Shown one piece after another: positions 15,952-24,563 of a stretch of DNA of 64,000 nucleotides. Location: positions 61,769-125,768 of the forward strand of contig JBEKRV010000002.1 in the NCBI GenBank assembly GCA_049517675.1. Reading direction: 5' to 3'. The notes under the pieces were generated by a model. That model saw only the letters and a program-made list of their open reading frames with translations, had not been told where the DNA came from and ran no database searches. Position 1 is the first letter of the stretch, and every line of letters begins with the position of its first letter. The translations under genes were made by a program, and so were the position numbers. The stretch is from Bog-756 sp049517675. Lineage in GTDB: Bacteria > Actinomycetota > Acidimicrobiia > Acidimicrobiales > RAAP-2.

Positions 15952-17463
15952 ATGTCGATCACAGGCGTCAGACCACCGAGCCAGGGAACTCCCCCCGGAG
16001 GGGGAACCGATTCGAGCGGCCAGGCCGCACCATCGGACGAGCCGGCCTCGCCGTTGACCAACCGGTCACGAGCGCTCGGGCTGCCGTCGGCCACCGCACT
16101 GGTGATCGGCAGCATCGTCGGCACTGGAGTGTTCACGATGCCCGCGGTGATCGCCGGCGCCGGCACGAGCGGGATCCTCACCCTGGGGGTGATCTCGATC
16201 GGAGCCGTGTTGCTCGGTGCGATGTTCGGCCAGCTCACCAAGCGGATCCCGACCAGTGACGGTGGTCTCTATGCGTACGCCCGCCACGAGTTCGGCGACT
16301 TCGCCGGCTATCTGGTCGCCTGGTGCTACTGGATCACCTGCTGGGCAGGCAACGCGGCGATCGTCTCGTCGTGGGTCTTCTACGTCGAGGCGCTGTTCAA
16401 CATCACGCACCCCTCGGCCTGGGTCAGCTTCGCCATCGCCATGACGGGCCTGTGGATCCCTGCGGCGGTGAACCTGATCGGCATCCGACAGATGGCGTGG
16501 TTCCAGAACATCACCGTCGTGCTCAAGTTCCTGCCGTTGCTCGTCGTCGCCATCGCGGGTTGGTTCTTCGTCTCCAAGGCGAACTTCGGGCCGTTCAACG
16601 CGACGGGCGGGAGCCTGTACAGCGGCATCGGGATCGCCGCGGGTGTCGCACTGTTCTCCTTCATCGGGGTCGAATGCGCGTCGATCGCGGCCGCCCGGGT
16701 GAAGAACCCCCGGAAGAACGTCGGGCGTGCCTCCATCATCGGCACCGCAGCCTGCGCGCTCCTCTACATCGGCGTCACCGGTGCGGTGATGGGGCTCGTC
16801 CCCCACCACGATCTGATCAACAACGGGACGCCCTTCGTCGACGCGTTCGCGACGATGTTCGGCTCGGCCGCCTGGATCGGCAAGCTGGTGGCCGCCACGG
16901 CGGTGATCTCGGGCATCGGGGCGCTCAACGGTTGGACGATGGTCACGGCCGAGATGCCGTTCGTGGCCGCCCGTGACGGCCTGTTCCTCCCGCAGTTCGC
17001 CAAGGTCGACCGCAACGGCACCCCGTGGTTCGGCATCGTCGTGTCGACGGCGGTGGCGTCGCTGCTCATGGCCTGGGACTACTCCAGCGCCACCGGACTG
17101 ACGGTCTTCACCTACCTGGTGGACCTGTCGGTGGTGACGGTGGCCATCCCGTACTTCTTCTCCGCCTGTGCGCAGCTGGCCTACCTCGTCTCGAGGCGCC
17201 GCCGGGTGCAGGGCTGGCGGTTCGCCCGGGACCTCGCCATCGCCATCGCCAGTGTCCTGTTCTCGCTGTGGGTGACCTTCGCGGCAGGATTCCAGGCCGT
17301 CTACCAGGCACTCCTCCTGCTCCTCGTGGGCATCCCGATCTACGCCTTCCTCAAGGCACGGCGTGAGCGCCTCGGCGAGGTCGCTGCCCCGCTCGAGCTG
17401 GAGACGGACGGCAAGGGCGAGGTGCTCGTCACCGTGCCCGCGTCGCTCCCGAGCATCGACTGA
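15952..17463 (+). CDS. APC-family amino acid permease, arginine/ornithine antiporter-like
   Basis: A 503-residue protein with about 12-13 membrane segments. After a ~45-residue hydrophilic N-terminus comes the APC signature IGSIVGTGVFTMPA, then GLYAYARHEFGDFAGYLVAW and FSFIGVECASIAA, as in basic amino acid/polyamine antiporters. ATG at 15952 is used because GGGA lies 6 nt upstream. ATG at 15940 is an in-frame alternative. A dimethylarginine dimethylaminohydrolase gene starts 21 nt after its stop, so the cargo is likely arginine, a methylated arginine or the citrulline product. Transport direction cannot be read from the sequence. Confidence 0.85.
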   Translation: MSITGVRPPSQGTPPGGGTDSSGQAAPSDEPASPLTNRSRALGLPSATALVIGSIVGTGVFTMPAVIAGAGTSGILTLGVISIGAVLLGAMFGQLTKRIPTSDGGLYAYARHEFGDFAGYLVAWCYWITCWAGNAAIVSSWVFYVEALFNITHPSAWVSFAIAMTGLWIPAAVNLIGIRQMAWFQNITVVLKFLPLLVVAIAGWFFVSKANFGPFNATGGSLYSGIGIAAGVALFSFIGVECASIAAARVKNPRKNVGRASIIGTAACALLYIGVTGAVMGLVPHHDLINNGTPFVDAFATMFGSAAWIGKLVAATAVISGIGALNGWTMVTAEMPFVAARDGLFLPQFAKVDRNGTPWFGIVVSTAVASLLMAWDYSSATGLTVFTYLVDLSVVTVAIPYFFSACAQLAYLVSRRRRVQGWRFARDLAIAIASVLFSLWVTFAAGFQAVYQALLLLLVGIPIYAFLKARRERLGEVAAPLELETDGKGEVLVTVPASLPSID

Positions 17464-17484
17464 GCCGGCGAGAGGAGCGGGATC

Positions 17485-18258
17485 ATGACATCCAAGATCG
17501 CACTCGTCCGCCGGCCCAGCCCGCGCCTGTCCGAAGGGATCGTGACCCACCTCGAGCGCACACCGGTCGACGTGGACCTCGCCGTCGAGCAGTGGAACGG
17601 CTACGTGGCCGCACTCGAGGCCGAGGGCTGGACGACCGTGGAGGTTCCACCGGCGGACGACTGCCCGGACGGCGTCTTCATCGAGGACACCATGGTCGTG
17701 TTCCGCAACGTGGCGGTCATCTCCCGCCCCGGGGCCGACAGCCGCAAGCCGGAGATCGTCGAGGCCGAGAAGACGGTCGCCGCGCTCGGCTGCTCGATCA
17801 ACCGTATCGAGGCGCCCGGGACCCTCGACGGCGGGGACGTCCTGAAGATCGGGGACACCGTCTACGTGGGCCGGGGGGGACGGACCAACCCCGAGGGCGT
17901 CCGGCAGTTGCGGTCCGCCCTCGAGCCGCTGGGTGCGCACGTCGTCGCGGTGCCGACCCAGCTCGTCCTGCACCTGAAGTCGGCGGTCACCGCGCTCCCC
18001 GACGGCACCGTCATCGGCTACCCACCGATCGTGGACGATCCGCGGATGTTCTCCCGGTTCCTGCCTGTTCCCGAGGAGACCGGGTCCCATGTGGTGGTGC
18101 TGGGGGGATCCCGCCTCCTGATCGCGGCGGACTGCCCGAAGACCCACGAGCTCCTCTCCGACCTCGGGTACGAATTGGTCATCGTCGACGTCGGCGAATT
18201 CCAGAAGATCGAAGGATGTGTGACCTGCCTGTCCGTCCGACTGCGGGAGCTCGCCTGA
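17485..18258 (+). CDS. ddaH: N(G),N(G)-dimethylarginine dimethylaminohydrolase
   Basis: Hydrolyses asymmetric dimethylarginine to citrulline and dimethylamine. The 257-residue length matches bacterial DDAH (about 254). Residues aligning with the active site are Cys248 (VTCLSVRL), His163 (LVLHLKS), the EDTM acidic pair at 67-68 and the loop LDGGDV near 114-119. The Pseudomonas enzyme uses Cys249 and His162. The gene follows the permease by 21 nt with a GAGAGGAG ribosome site, so both should be one transcript. A related amidinotransferase-fold enzyme, such as an arginine deiminase, is less likely at this length. No nitric oxide synthase is in the window. Confidence 0.87.
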   Translation: MTSKIALVRRPSPRLSEGIVTHLERTPVDVDLAVEQWNGYVAALEAEGWTTVEVPPADDCPDGVFIEDTMVVFRNVAVISRPGADSRKPEIVEAEKTVAALGCSINRIEAPGTLDGGDVLKIGDTVYVGRGGRTNPEGVRQLRSALEPLGAHVVAVPTQLVLHLKSAVTALPDGTVIGYPPIVDDPRMFSRFLPVPEETGSHVVVLGGSRLLIAADCPKTHELLSDLGYELVIVDVGEFQKIEGCVTCLSVRLRELA

Positions 18259-18324
18259 CTCCGGTCGTAGCCGGGCGGCCGGTGGGTACCCCGGTGTCCG
18301 GGAGGACGTGCCCGCTGTGTCAGG

Positions 18325-18867
18325 ATGCAGCCCGCCATGGACGTCCCTCGACACGACGGGGACCGTAGCGGTTCCACCGTCCTCACCCTGTGCACCGGAA
18401 ACGCAGCGCGTTCGGTGATGGCCGGGGCCATGTTGCGGCGCGGCCCGCTGCCCGTGGTGACAGCCGGCACCCACGTGGTCGAGGGCCAGCCCATGAGCCG
18501 ACGGACACGGGCCGCCCTGGAGTCGGTCGGGTTCTCGGCCGACGGGCACCGGAGTCACCAGGTGACCGAGTCCGACATGGACGGCGCGGTGCTGATCCTG
18601 GCCATGGCGGCTGAGCACGTCGCCTACGTCAGGCGGAAGCACCCCGAGGCGGCGCACCGGACGGCCTCGATCAGGCGCCTCGTGCGCGATCTCCCACCCG
18701 GCCCGGAGCCGCTGGCCGACCGACTCGCCACCCTCGACCTCGCCCGGGTCGAGATCGGGGCCTGGGAGGACGTGGAGGACCCGGCCGGCGGCGACGACCC
18801 GGTCTACGTGTCGTGTGCCCGGGAGCTGGCCGACCTGTGCGTCCGTCTCCTCCCGTTGCTCCACTGA
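18325..18867 (+). CDS. Low-molecular-weight protein-tyrosine phosphatase-like protein
   Basis: A 180-residue protein with the signature loop CTGNAARS (C23-x5-R29) close to the N-terminus, like LMW-PTP and the related arsenate reductases. The general-acid aspartate is probably in the late segment EDVEDPAGGDDP. These enzymes remove phosphate from protein tyrosines. The CTGNAARS form, rather than CxGNxCRS, is common among actinobacterial arsenate-reductase-like members, so arsenate reduction is the alternative. The start could be the ATG at 18337 instead. It follows ddaH by 66 nt and may be transcribed with it. Confidence 0.75.
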   Translation: MQPAMDVPRHDGDRSGSTVLTLCTGNAARSVMAGAMLRRGPLPVVTAGTHVVEGQPMSRRTRAALESVGFSADGHRSHQVTESDMDGAVLILAMAAEHVAYVRRKHPEAAHRTASIRRLVRDLPPGPEPLADRLATLDLARVEIGAWEDVEDPAGGDDPVYVSCARELADLCVRLLPLLH

Positions 18868-18912
18868 CCGACGGAACGCAGCCCGCAGGGCGGGCCTTGG
18901 TAGCGTCGGCCG

Positions 18913-21399
18913 GTGGGCTCCTCCGCATCCGACCGCGACGTGCGTCCCGACGCCGCGACCGTGGAACGGGACCACGACGTGCCCCACGGCGTGCCGGCCC
19001 GGTCCGGCCCCGTGCGCTGGCTCGAACGGCGGGACCCGGGGTTCCGGGCCGCGAAGCGCTCGGTCCGGGCCGCCGTGTTCGTTCCGTCGGTCTTCGCCAT
19101 CGCCGTCTACGGGATCGGGAACAGCCAGACACCGCTGTTCGCGGTGTTCGGCGCGATCGGCCTCCTCCTCTTCGTCGACTTCGGGGGCCCACTGAGGGTC
19201 CGGATCCACTCCTACCTCGGCCTGTGGGCCACGGGCGCACTCCTGATCGTCGTGGGGACCGTGTGCTCCACCCACGAGGTGGCGTCCGTGATCGCCATGG
19301 CGGTCGTGGGCTTCGTCGTGCTGTCCGCCGGCGTGGTCAACCCGCAGGTGGTGACCGCGTCCACCGCGGCGCTCCTGACCTTCGTGCTCCCGGTCGCTGT
19401 GCCGAGCCCCGCCTCGTCGGTCGGGGAACGGCTCCTCGGATGGGCCCTGGCCGGCGCCATCTGCATCCCCACCGCGCTCGTGGTGTGGTCGGGGCGGTGG
19501 CACGACCGCCTCCGCCTCACGATGGCGACCGCGGCGCGGGCGGTGGCCGACCTGCTCGAGGCGGGGACCTCCGACGAGGCTGTCCCGGGATCGGTGGCCG
19601 CGGTGCACCGGGCGCTCTCGGCCATGCGGGCACAGTTCGAGGCCACCCCCTACCGACCGACCGGCGCCGGCCCGACCGACGTGGCGCTCTCCAACCTGGT
19701 GGCCCGGCTGGAGTGGGTGGGCTCCCGGGCCGTGGACGCCGTCGGGTACCGCGGGCGGACGACCGACCTGCCCTCCGTCGCCCGGGTGGACGGGGCGGCC
19801 GCGGCCGTGCTGCGTACGATCGCCGACCTGCTCGGGGTGGACGACCCCGAGTCGCACGGGGACCTCCTGGTGCTCCTCGTCCGTCGGGTGGACGATCTGG
19901 CGGTGGCCCGCCGGGAACTCACCGAGGTGGCGCTCGCGACAATGGCGTCCGGGACCGATGCTCCTGGTGCGACCGCCGGAGGGACCCCTGATGCGACCGC
20001 TGGAACGGTCGCTGATGCGACCGCTGGAACGACCGCTGGAACGGCCGGCCCGCGCACGCCGACCGCCGCGCTGGCCGACGTGGACCCTTCCTATGCCACC
20101 CGCATGCTGGCCTTCGCCACCGAGATGGTGGCGGAGCTGGCCCTCCAGGCCATGCCTCCGCGTCCCGGCCGGTCCGGCCGGTGGCGCCGCCGGTGGGTCG
20201 CGACGCGTTCGTACATCCGCTTTGCCGCAGGGCACGCCACCATCGACTCGGTCTGGTTCCGCAACAGCGTACGGGGAGCCGTGGCGCTGTCCCTGGCGGT
20301 CGCCGTGGTCGAGTTCACCACGGTGCAGCACGGGTTCTGGGTGGTGCTCGGTACCCTCTCCGTCCTGCGGTCGAACGCGCTCGGCACCGGGTCGACGGCG
20401 GTCCGCTCGGTGGTCGGGACCGCGGCAGGCGTGGTCGCCGGGTCGCTCGTGCTGGTGGGGCTCGGACGGCACGACGTCCTGCTGTGGGCGGTGCTCCCCG
20501 TCGCCGTGCTGGTGGCGGCCGCGGCCCCGTCGCTCAGTGGGTTCGCCGCCGGGCAGGCCGGATTCACCGTCATGGCGGTTGTCATCTTCAACATCATCCG
20601 ACCGGTCGGGCCGTCGGTCGGCCTCGTCCGGGTCGAGGACGTGGTCATCGGCACCGGGGTCAGCGTGGTGGTGGGGCTCGTGTTCTGGCCGAGAGGCGCC
20701 TCGGCCCAGCTGGCCCGGGCCATGAGCCAGGGGTATGCCGCGGCCACCGCGTGGCTCGTCTCCTCGGTCTCCCGGGTCGGAGGGGGGAACCCGGCGGACA
20801 CGGGAGGCACGAGCGGTCCCGACGGCTCGGGTGGGTCGGTCGTTACGGGCGGCTCGCGGGGCTGGGGCGGCTCGAGCGACGCGGGCGCGCCGGGTCCGAC
20901 CGACTCACCCGAGCGGGCCAGAGCCGTGAACAGCGCCCGCCGGCTCGATGACGCCTACCGCCAGTACCTGAACGAACGCGGGGCGAAGCGGGTTCCCCTG
21001 CCGGTGGTGACGCGCCTGCTGACCGGGTGCGCCCGCATCCGCCTGACCGCGGTCACGCTCGAGCGGTTGCCACAGATGGCGGAGCCGGGTGGGCCGGCGC
21101 CGATGGCGGAGGTGGTCGCCGCGCGCCGGAGGGTCATGGAGGAGTTCACCTCGGTGGAGCGGTGGTTCGACGAGTTCGCCCAGTCCCTCGGTCACCGCAA
21201 ACTCGCCGCCCCGCCGGTGCCGGTGGTCGACGACCGCCTCGCGTCCGAGTTGGTGGACACCTGGAACCTCGTGCGGCGGACCGGTCGCAGGGACGGGGTG
21301 TTCGCCATGCTCCGCCTGCTCTGGGTCATGCAACGGATCGACGACCTCCGCGCGCTCCAGGCCGATCTGGCCGGAACAGGGGGGCGGTTGGCGGCGTAG
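18913..21399 (+). CDS. FUSC-family membrane protein, aromatic-acid-exporter-like
   Basis: An 828-residue protein with two blocks of about six membrane segments (roughly residues 55-180 and 445-590). Each block is followed by a cytoplasmic helical region, the duplicated arrangement of FUSC/YccS/AaeB-type exporters. The second block carries the family-like VVLGTLSVLRSNALGTG. Two linkers are low-complexity: one near residues 345-385 with DATAGT-type repeats and one near 630-675 rich in glycine and serine. GTG at 18913 has TAGCGT six nt upstream and no ribosome site, so it is probably leaderless. The exported compound is unknown. Confidence 0.8.
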   Translation: MGSSASDRDVRPDAATVERDHDVPHGVPARSGPVRWLERRDPGFRAAKRSVRAAVFVPSVFAIAVYGIGNSQTPLFAVFGAIGLLLFVDFGGPLRVRIHSYLGLWATGALLIVVGTVCSTHEVASVIAMAVVGFVVLSAGVVNPQVVTASTAALLTFVLPVAVPSPASSVGERLLGWALAGAICIPTALVVWSGRWHDRLRLTMATAARAVADLLEAGTSDEAVPGSVAAVHRALSAMRAQFEATPYRPTGAGPTDVALSNLVARLEWVGSRAVDAVGYRGRTTDLPSVARVDGAAAAVLRTIADLLGVDDPESHGDLLVLLVRRVDDLAVARRELTEVALATMASGTDAPGATAGGTPDATAGTVADATAGTTAGTAGPRTPTAALADVDPSYATRMLAFATEMVAELALQAMPPRPGRSGRWRRRWVATRSYIRFAAGHATIDSVWFRNSVRGAVALSLAVAVVEFTTVQHGFWVVLGTLSVLRSNALGTGSTAVRSVVGTAAGVVAGSLVLVGLGRHDVLLWAVLPVAVLVAAAAPSLSGFAAGQAGFTVMAVVIFNIIRPVGPSVGLVRVEDVVIGTGVSVVVGLVFWPRGASAQLARAMSQGYAAATAWLVSSVSRVGGGNPADTGGTSGPDGSGGSVVTGGSRGWGGSSDAGAPGPTDSPERARAVNSARRLDDAYRQYLNERGAKRVPLPVVTRLLTGCARIRLTAVTLERLPQMAEPGGPAPMAEVVAARRRVMEEFTSVERWFDEFAQSLGHRKLAAPPVPVVDDRLASELVDTWNLVRRTGRRDGVFAMLRLLWVMQRIDDLRALQADLAGTGGRLAA

Positions 21400-21420
21400 C
21401 CCGACGGGACCGGTGGGTCG

Positions 21421-21921
21421 TCAGAGGGCGAGCCGCATGGCCACCCGCGGGCCGTGCGCGTCGAGCCCGACCTCTCGTTCGTGCTCCCGGATCGCCGCCA
21501 GCCCGGGTCCGGGGTCGGACATGGTCTCGAAGCCGTGGCGCCGGTAGAACGGTGCATTCCAGGGAACGTCCCGGAACGCGGTCAGGGTCATGGTGTGGTG
21601 GCCGCAGGTGCGGGCCCAGCAGGTCGCCTCGTCGAGCAGCGCCAGTCCGATGCCCCGCCTCCCGTGGGAGGGGAGGACCGAGAGCTGGTCGATGTGTACC
21701 GCCCCGTCGACGATCTCGAGGCTCACGAATCCGACGGCGGGGTCCCCGGCGACGAGGACTGTGGCTGCCACCGCCAGATGATTCTCGGCCTCGTCGTTGA
21801 CGAAGGGCCCGATCCCCACCTGGTCGTAGAGCCGGTCGGACTCGATCTCGATCCACCGGAGCCGACCGAACTCCGACGGCGAGGCCGTCCGGACGGCAGG
21901 GGTGTCGGCGGCACCGGGCAC
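21421..21921 (-). CDS. GNAT-family N-acetyltransferase
   Basis: A 166-residue single-domain acetyltransferase. The acetyl-CoA binding strand-helix is visible as IDQLSVLPSHGRRGIGLALL, with the pyrophosphate loop RRGIG. This is followed by LTAFRDVPWNAPFYRRHGF, the usual motif B with its NxxFYxxxGF pattern. GTG at 21921 is supported by TAGGGT ending 6 nt upstream. The C-terminus ends in RVAMRLAL, typical of the family. The acceptor is unknown: antibiotics, polyamines and protein N-termini are all possible. The gene is convergent with the FUSC gene, 21 nt apart. Confidence 0.83.
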   Translation of the reverse strand: MPGAADTPAVRTASPSEFGRLRWIEIESDRLYDQVGIGPFVNDEAENHLAVAATVLVAGDPAVGFVSLEIVDGAVHIDQLSVLPSHGRRGIGLALLDEATCWARTCGHHTMTLTAFRDVPWNAPFYRRHGFETMSDPGPGLAAIREHEREVGLDAHGPRVAMRLAL

Positions 21922-21971
21922 CCACCCACCCTACCGAGGGGTCCGCCGGCCGCCCCGGAATGCCGGTCGGC

Positions 21972-22472
21972 TCAGCGGTTGGGCGACGAGGCCAGGCCGG
22001 GGTGGCGGAGCGAGATGTCGAGACACTCCTCGCACACCGACTCGGGGATGATCCCCATGCGCATCAGCACGGCGAACGCCTTGCACCCGAGGCAGAGGCC
22101 GAAGGCCGCTTCCAGGAAGGCGGCGGTGGCCAGCAGTGCGACGACCACCCACGTGGCCGTGCCCAGTCCGAACCCGAACCAGAGGATCAGGGCCGTGGTC
22201 GAGAACACCACGCCGATGGCCTGGGCGAACCGCTTGGGTGGTCCGGGCACCAGCTTGGGCTTCCCCGGCAGCCGAGGGGCGACCACCCGGGTGGCCAGCT
22301 GGCCGAGGGGACTGAAGCGGGGCCCGCTCAACACCCGGGCCCAGAACCCGTACGCCAGTGGCACGAGGATCCAGGGCTGACCGAAGGCGATGGACGCCAC
22401 GCACATCACGAACACGCCCGTCGCCACCGTGCGCGCCGCGTAGTCGTTGACCGGATCGGGGAACGTGAACAC
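21972..22472 (-). CDS. DUF4395 membrane protein
   Basis: A 166-residue protein with about four membrane segments. It begins FTFPDPVNDYAARTVATG, which matches the DUF4395 family. The family motif GLCLGCKAF is present near residue 130, and a C-terminal extension holds CEEC. The Cys pairs may bind metal or take part in thiol redox chemistry: DUF4395 proteins are often found next to thioredoxin-like or rhodanese proteins. GTG at 22472 lies 6 nt after TAAGGT, a leaderless pattern. Function is not known and the neighbours give no clue. Confidence 0.78.
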   Translation of the reverse strand: MFTFPDPVNDYAARTVATGVFVMCVASIAFGQPWILVPLAYGFWARVLSGPRFSPLGQLATRVVAPRLPGKPKLVPGPPKRFAQAIGVVFSTTALILWFGFGLGTATWVVVALLATAAFLEAAFGLCLGCKAFAVLMRMGIIPESVCEECLDISLRHPGLASSPNR

Positions 22473-22626
22473 CCCAATACCTTAGTTGTCCGGTCGGGTA
22501 TTGCGCACACCGGGTCACCGGGTCACCGGGTCGGGGAGCGGAGCATGGAGAGGAGTCCGAGGACGTGAGGAGATGGGCTGCGTCCCGCGGGGGCAGCGAC
22601 GTCTCGCGCCGGGGCGTGCGCTCGGA

Positions 22627-23331
22627 TCAGATGCGGTGGACCTGGCGGAGGCCGGCCCAGGCGAAGTCGGCGAGCTGTGCCGCCAGCCGTCCCGACTCGA
22701 CGATCCTGTCCACTTCGGGCACGGGTGGGAGGAGTCGGTCGGGCTCGGAGGGATCGTCACGGCGTGTGTCCAGCCAGTAGCGGCTCGCGCCCTCGGCCAT
22801 CCCGACCACCGCGCGGGCCAGGAGGTGTCGGTGGGCCGGATCGAGTCCCGCGTCGATCAGCGGGTCGATGGCCACGGCGATGGCCTCCTCCACACGGTGG
22901 AGTGCGGCACCGAGTTCGGGGTCGTCCGGTGCGTCGCGGCCGTAGAGGAGCCGGAATGCGCTCTCGTTGTCCACCATGAGCTCGAAGTAGGCGGCGAAGC
23001 CTAGCTCGACCTGCTGGCGCGGGCCGTCGGCGGCTGCGGTGGCCTCCACGATCCTGTCGATCATCTCGCGGGAGAAGACGTCCAGGAGCTCGAGGTAGAG
23101 AGCCCGCTTCGAATCGAAGTGCTGGTACACGAGCGGCTTGGTGACGCCGGCCGACTCAGCGATGTCGTCCATCGTCGTCGCCGAGTAGCCGTGTTCGGCG
23201 AACAGGGCGAGGGCCACGTCGAAGAGCTGGCGCCGCCGGGCGTCAGCGGTCAGCCGACGGCCGCCCCGCGTGCCCACGCCGGTACCGGGACCGTGGCGGT
23301 CGGTCGTGGCGGTGGCGGTCATGGCGGTCAT
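22627..23331 (-). CDS. TetR-family transcriptional regulator
   Basis: A 234-residue one-component regulator. The N-terminal helix-turn-helix is clear: LFAEHGYSATTMDDIAESAG then VTKPLVYQHFDSKRALYLEL (residues roughly 40-80). The C-terminal ligand domain contains a YFELMVDNESAFRLLYG helix, as in regulators of lipid metabolism such as those next to acyl-CoA dehydrogenases. The start is the ATG at 23331, with a second ATG at 23322. It is followed by a 154-bp gap to the DUF4395 gene. Target genes are unknown; the palindrome at 6581 is one candidate site within reach of this kind of protein. Confidence 0.85.
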   Translation of the reverse strand: MTAMTATATTDRHGPGTGVGTRGGRRLTADARRRQLFDVALALFAEHGYSATTMDDIAESAGVTKPLVYQHFDSKRALYLELLDVFSREMIDRIVEATAAADGPRQQVELGFAAYFELMVDNESAFRLLYGRDAPDDPELGAALHRVEEAIAVAIDPLIDAGLDPAHRHLLARAVVGMAEGASRYWLDTRRDDPSEPDRLLPPVPEVDRIVESGRLAAQLADFAWAGLRQVHRI

Positions 23332-23414
23332 GGTAGCCCCGCAACGTGAGCGGCTCACGAACCGCCCCCGGGGATCCGTCGGTGTTCGGATGGGTCCACC
23401 GGTGGTGGTCCTGA

Positions 23415-24494
23415 TCAGAGAGCCGGCAGCACGGCGGCGATCCGTCCGGGAAGGTCGGCGAGCGAAAAGTGGGCTCGAGCCACGGCCAGGTTCCGCTCGA
23501 GCAGGCTCGCGTCGGGGGCGGCGAGCCAGGCATCGAGGCGGTCCAGGTCGTCGAGGGAGAACCAGTCGAACCCGAACGCGGCGAGCTCGGCAGCCACCGG
23601 GTAGGGACCGATGACGAGCGGCCGCCGGTGGGTGACCGACTCGAGGCTCGGGTTGCCGAAGCCCTCCCACGTCGAGGGGAGGACCACCACGTCGCACGCC
23701 TGGTAGGCGTCGTCGATGGACATGGCACCGGAGGGTCCCGTGCCGTCGCGGATATCGGGTTCGCCCCGGATCACCGGGCAGGGGGCAGCGGCCACCAGGC
23801 GTTCGAGCTCGGGCCCGTAGCCGTCCTCGGTCGGCCCGAGGAGCCAGAAGGAGCCACCTAGCCGGGCCGCTGCGGCCATCCCGCCGGCCACGTTCTTCCT
23901 GGTCAGCGCCCGGGTCGGCTGGAGGACCAGGCGCGTGGCGGGCCCGATGCCGAGTGCCTTGCGCACGGCGACGCCGGAGCGACTCCGGGTCGGCCCGGAG
24001 TCGCCGGTGCCCGGGTCCTCGGACGGCATCCGGAACGAGTTGTACACGGTCCTGGCCCGGATGCCCCGGTCGCCGAGCTCGCGCCGGCTCAGCTCGTTGA
24101 TGGTGACGTGGGTCCAGCGGGCATCGTCGGGCGGGGGAGGGTGGTCGAGGTACTGAGGCCGTTGCCACGGCAGGTCGTGGTGGTGGAGGAGGGCGGGTCT
24201 ACCGGCCAGGGTGTCGGCCACCACGTCCCAAGCCGACTGGTTGAGCGGCAACGAGCAGAGGTTCTCGACCACCACCAGGTCGGCCCGGGCCACGGCGGCG
24301 TCCACCTCGGCACGGGTCGGGCCCCGCGTGGCCCCGATGGCCAGACCGGGCACGGTCACGTCGACCGGTCCGTCCCCGGCCACGGTGAAGGTCGAGAAGC
24401 CGAGGGACCCGAGGGAGTCGCGCCACTTGGCGGCCTCGACGGCCACCCCGTCGGAGCCGCCGAGGCGGAAGGAGAGCAGTGCGGCGGTCGGGAT
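23415..24494 (-). CDS. Glycosyltransferase (GT-B fold), possible AUC start
   Basis: About 359 residues. The N-terminus AALLSFRLGGSDGVAVEAAKW is the expected first strand and loop of this GT-B group, and the C-terminal half has VLPSTWEGFGNPSLESV, the Ex7E motif for the nucleotide sugar. No ATG, GTG or TTG lies in frame between 24623 and the homologous start. However, a TACGGT box (24506-24501) ends exactly six nt before an ATC codon at 24494, the spacing used by leaderless genes here. The alternative is ATG at 24623 (402 residues), which overlaps the divergent gene and adds a low-complexity leader. The sugar and acceptor are unknown. Confidence 0.75.
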   Translation of the reverse strand: MPTAALLSFRLGGSDGVAVEAAKWRDSLGSLGFSTFTVAGDGPVDVTVPGLAIGATRGPTRAEVDAAVARADLVVVENLCSLPLNQSAWDVVADTLAGRPALLHHHDLPWQRPQYLDHPPPPDDARWTHVTINELSRRELGDRGIRARTVYNSFRMPSEDPGTGDSGPTRSRSGVAVRKALGIGPATRLVLQPTRALTRKNVAGGMAAAARLGGSFWLLGPTEDGYGPELERLVAAAPCPVIRGEPDIRDGTGPSGAMSIDDAYQACDVVVLPSTWEGFGNPSLESVTHRRPLVIGPYPVAAELAAFGFDWFSLDDLDRLDAWLAAPDASLLERNLAVARAHFSLADLPGRIAAVLPAL

Positions 24495-24563
24495 GGCGTC
24501 ACCGTAGCGGCGGCGGGGTCGACCGGTGCGGCCGCGGGGTCCCCGGCGGGGTACCGTCAGGGC

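Noticed and set aside
16066..20472. A very long minus-strand open frame of over 1400 codons.
   Set aside because: It runs antisense to the permease, ddaH, phosphatase and FUSC genes, has repetitive Arg/Asp/Gly/His-rich composition and no domain.
23332..24168. A longer N-terminus for the TetR protein, since the frame is open to 24168.
   Set aside because: That extension is antisense to the glycosyltransferase and has Arg/Pro-rich shadow composition. The helix-turn-helix starts shortly after the ATG at 23331.
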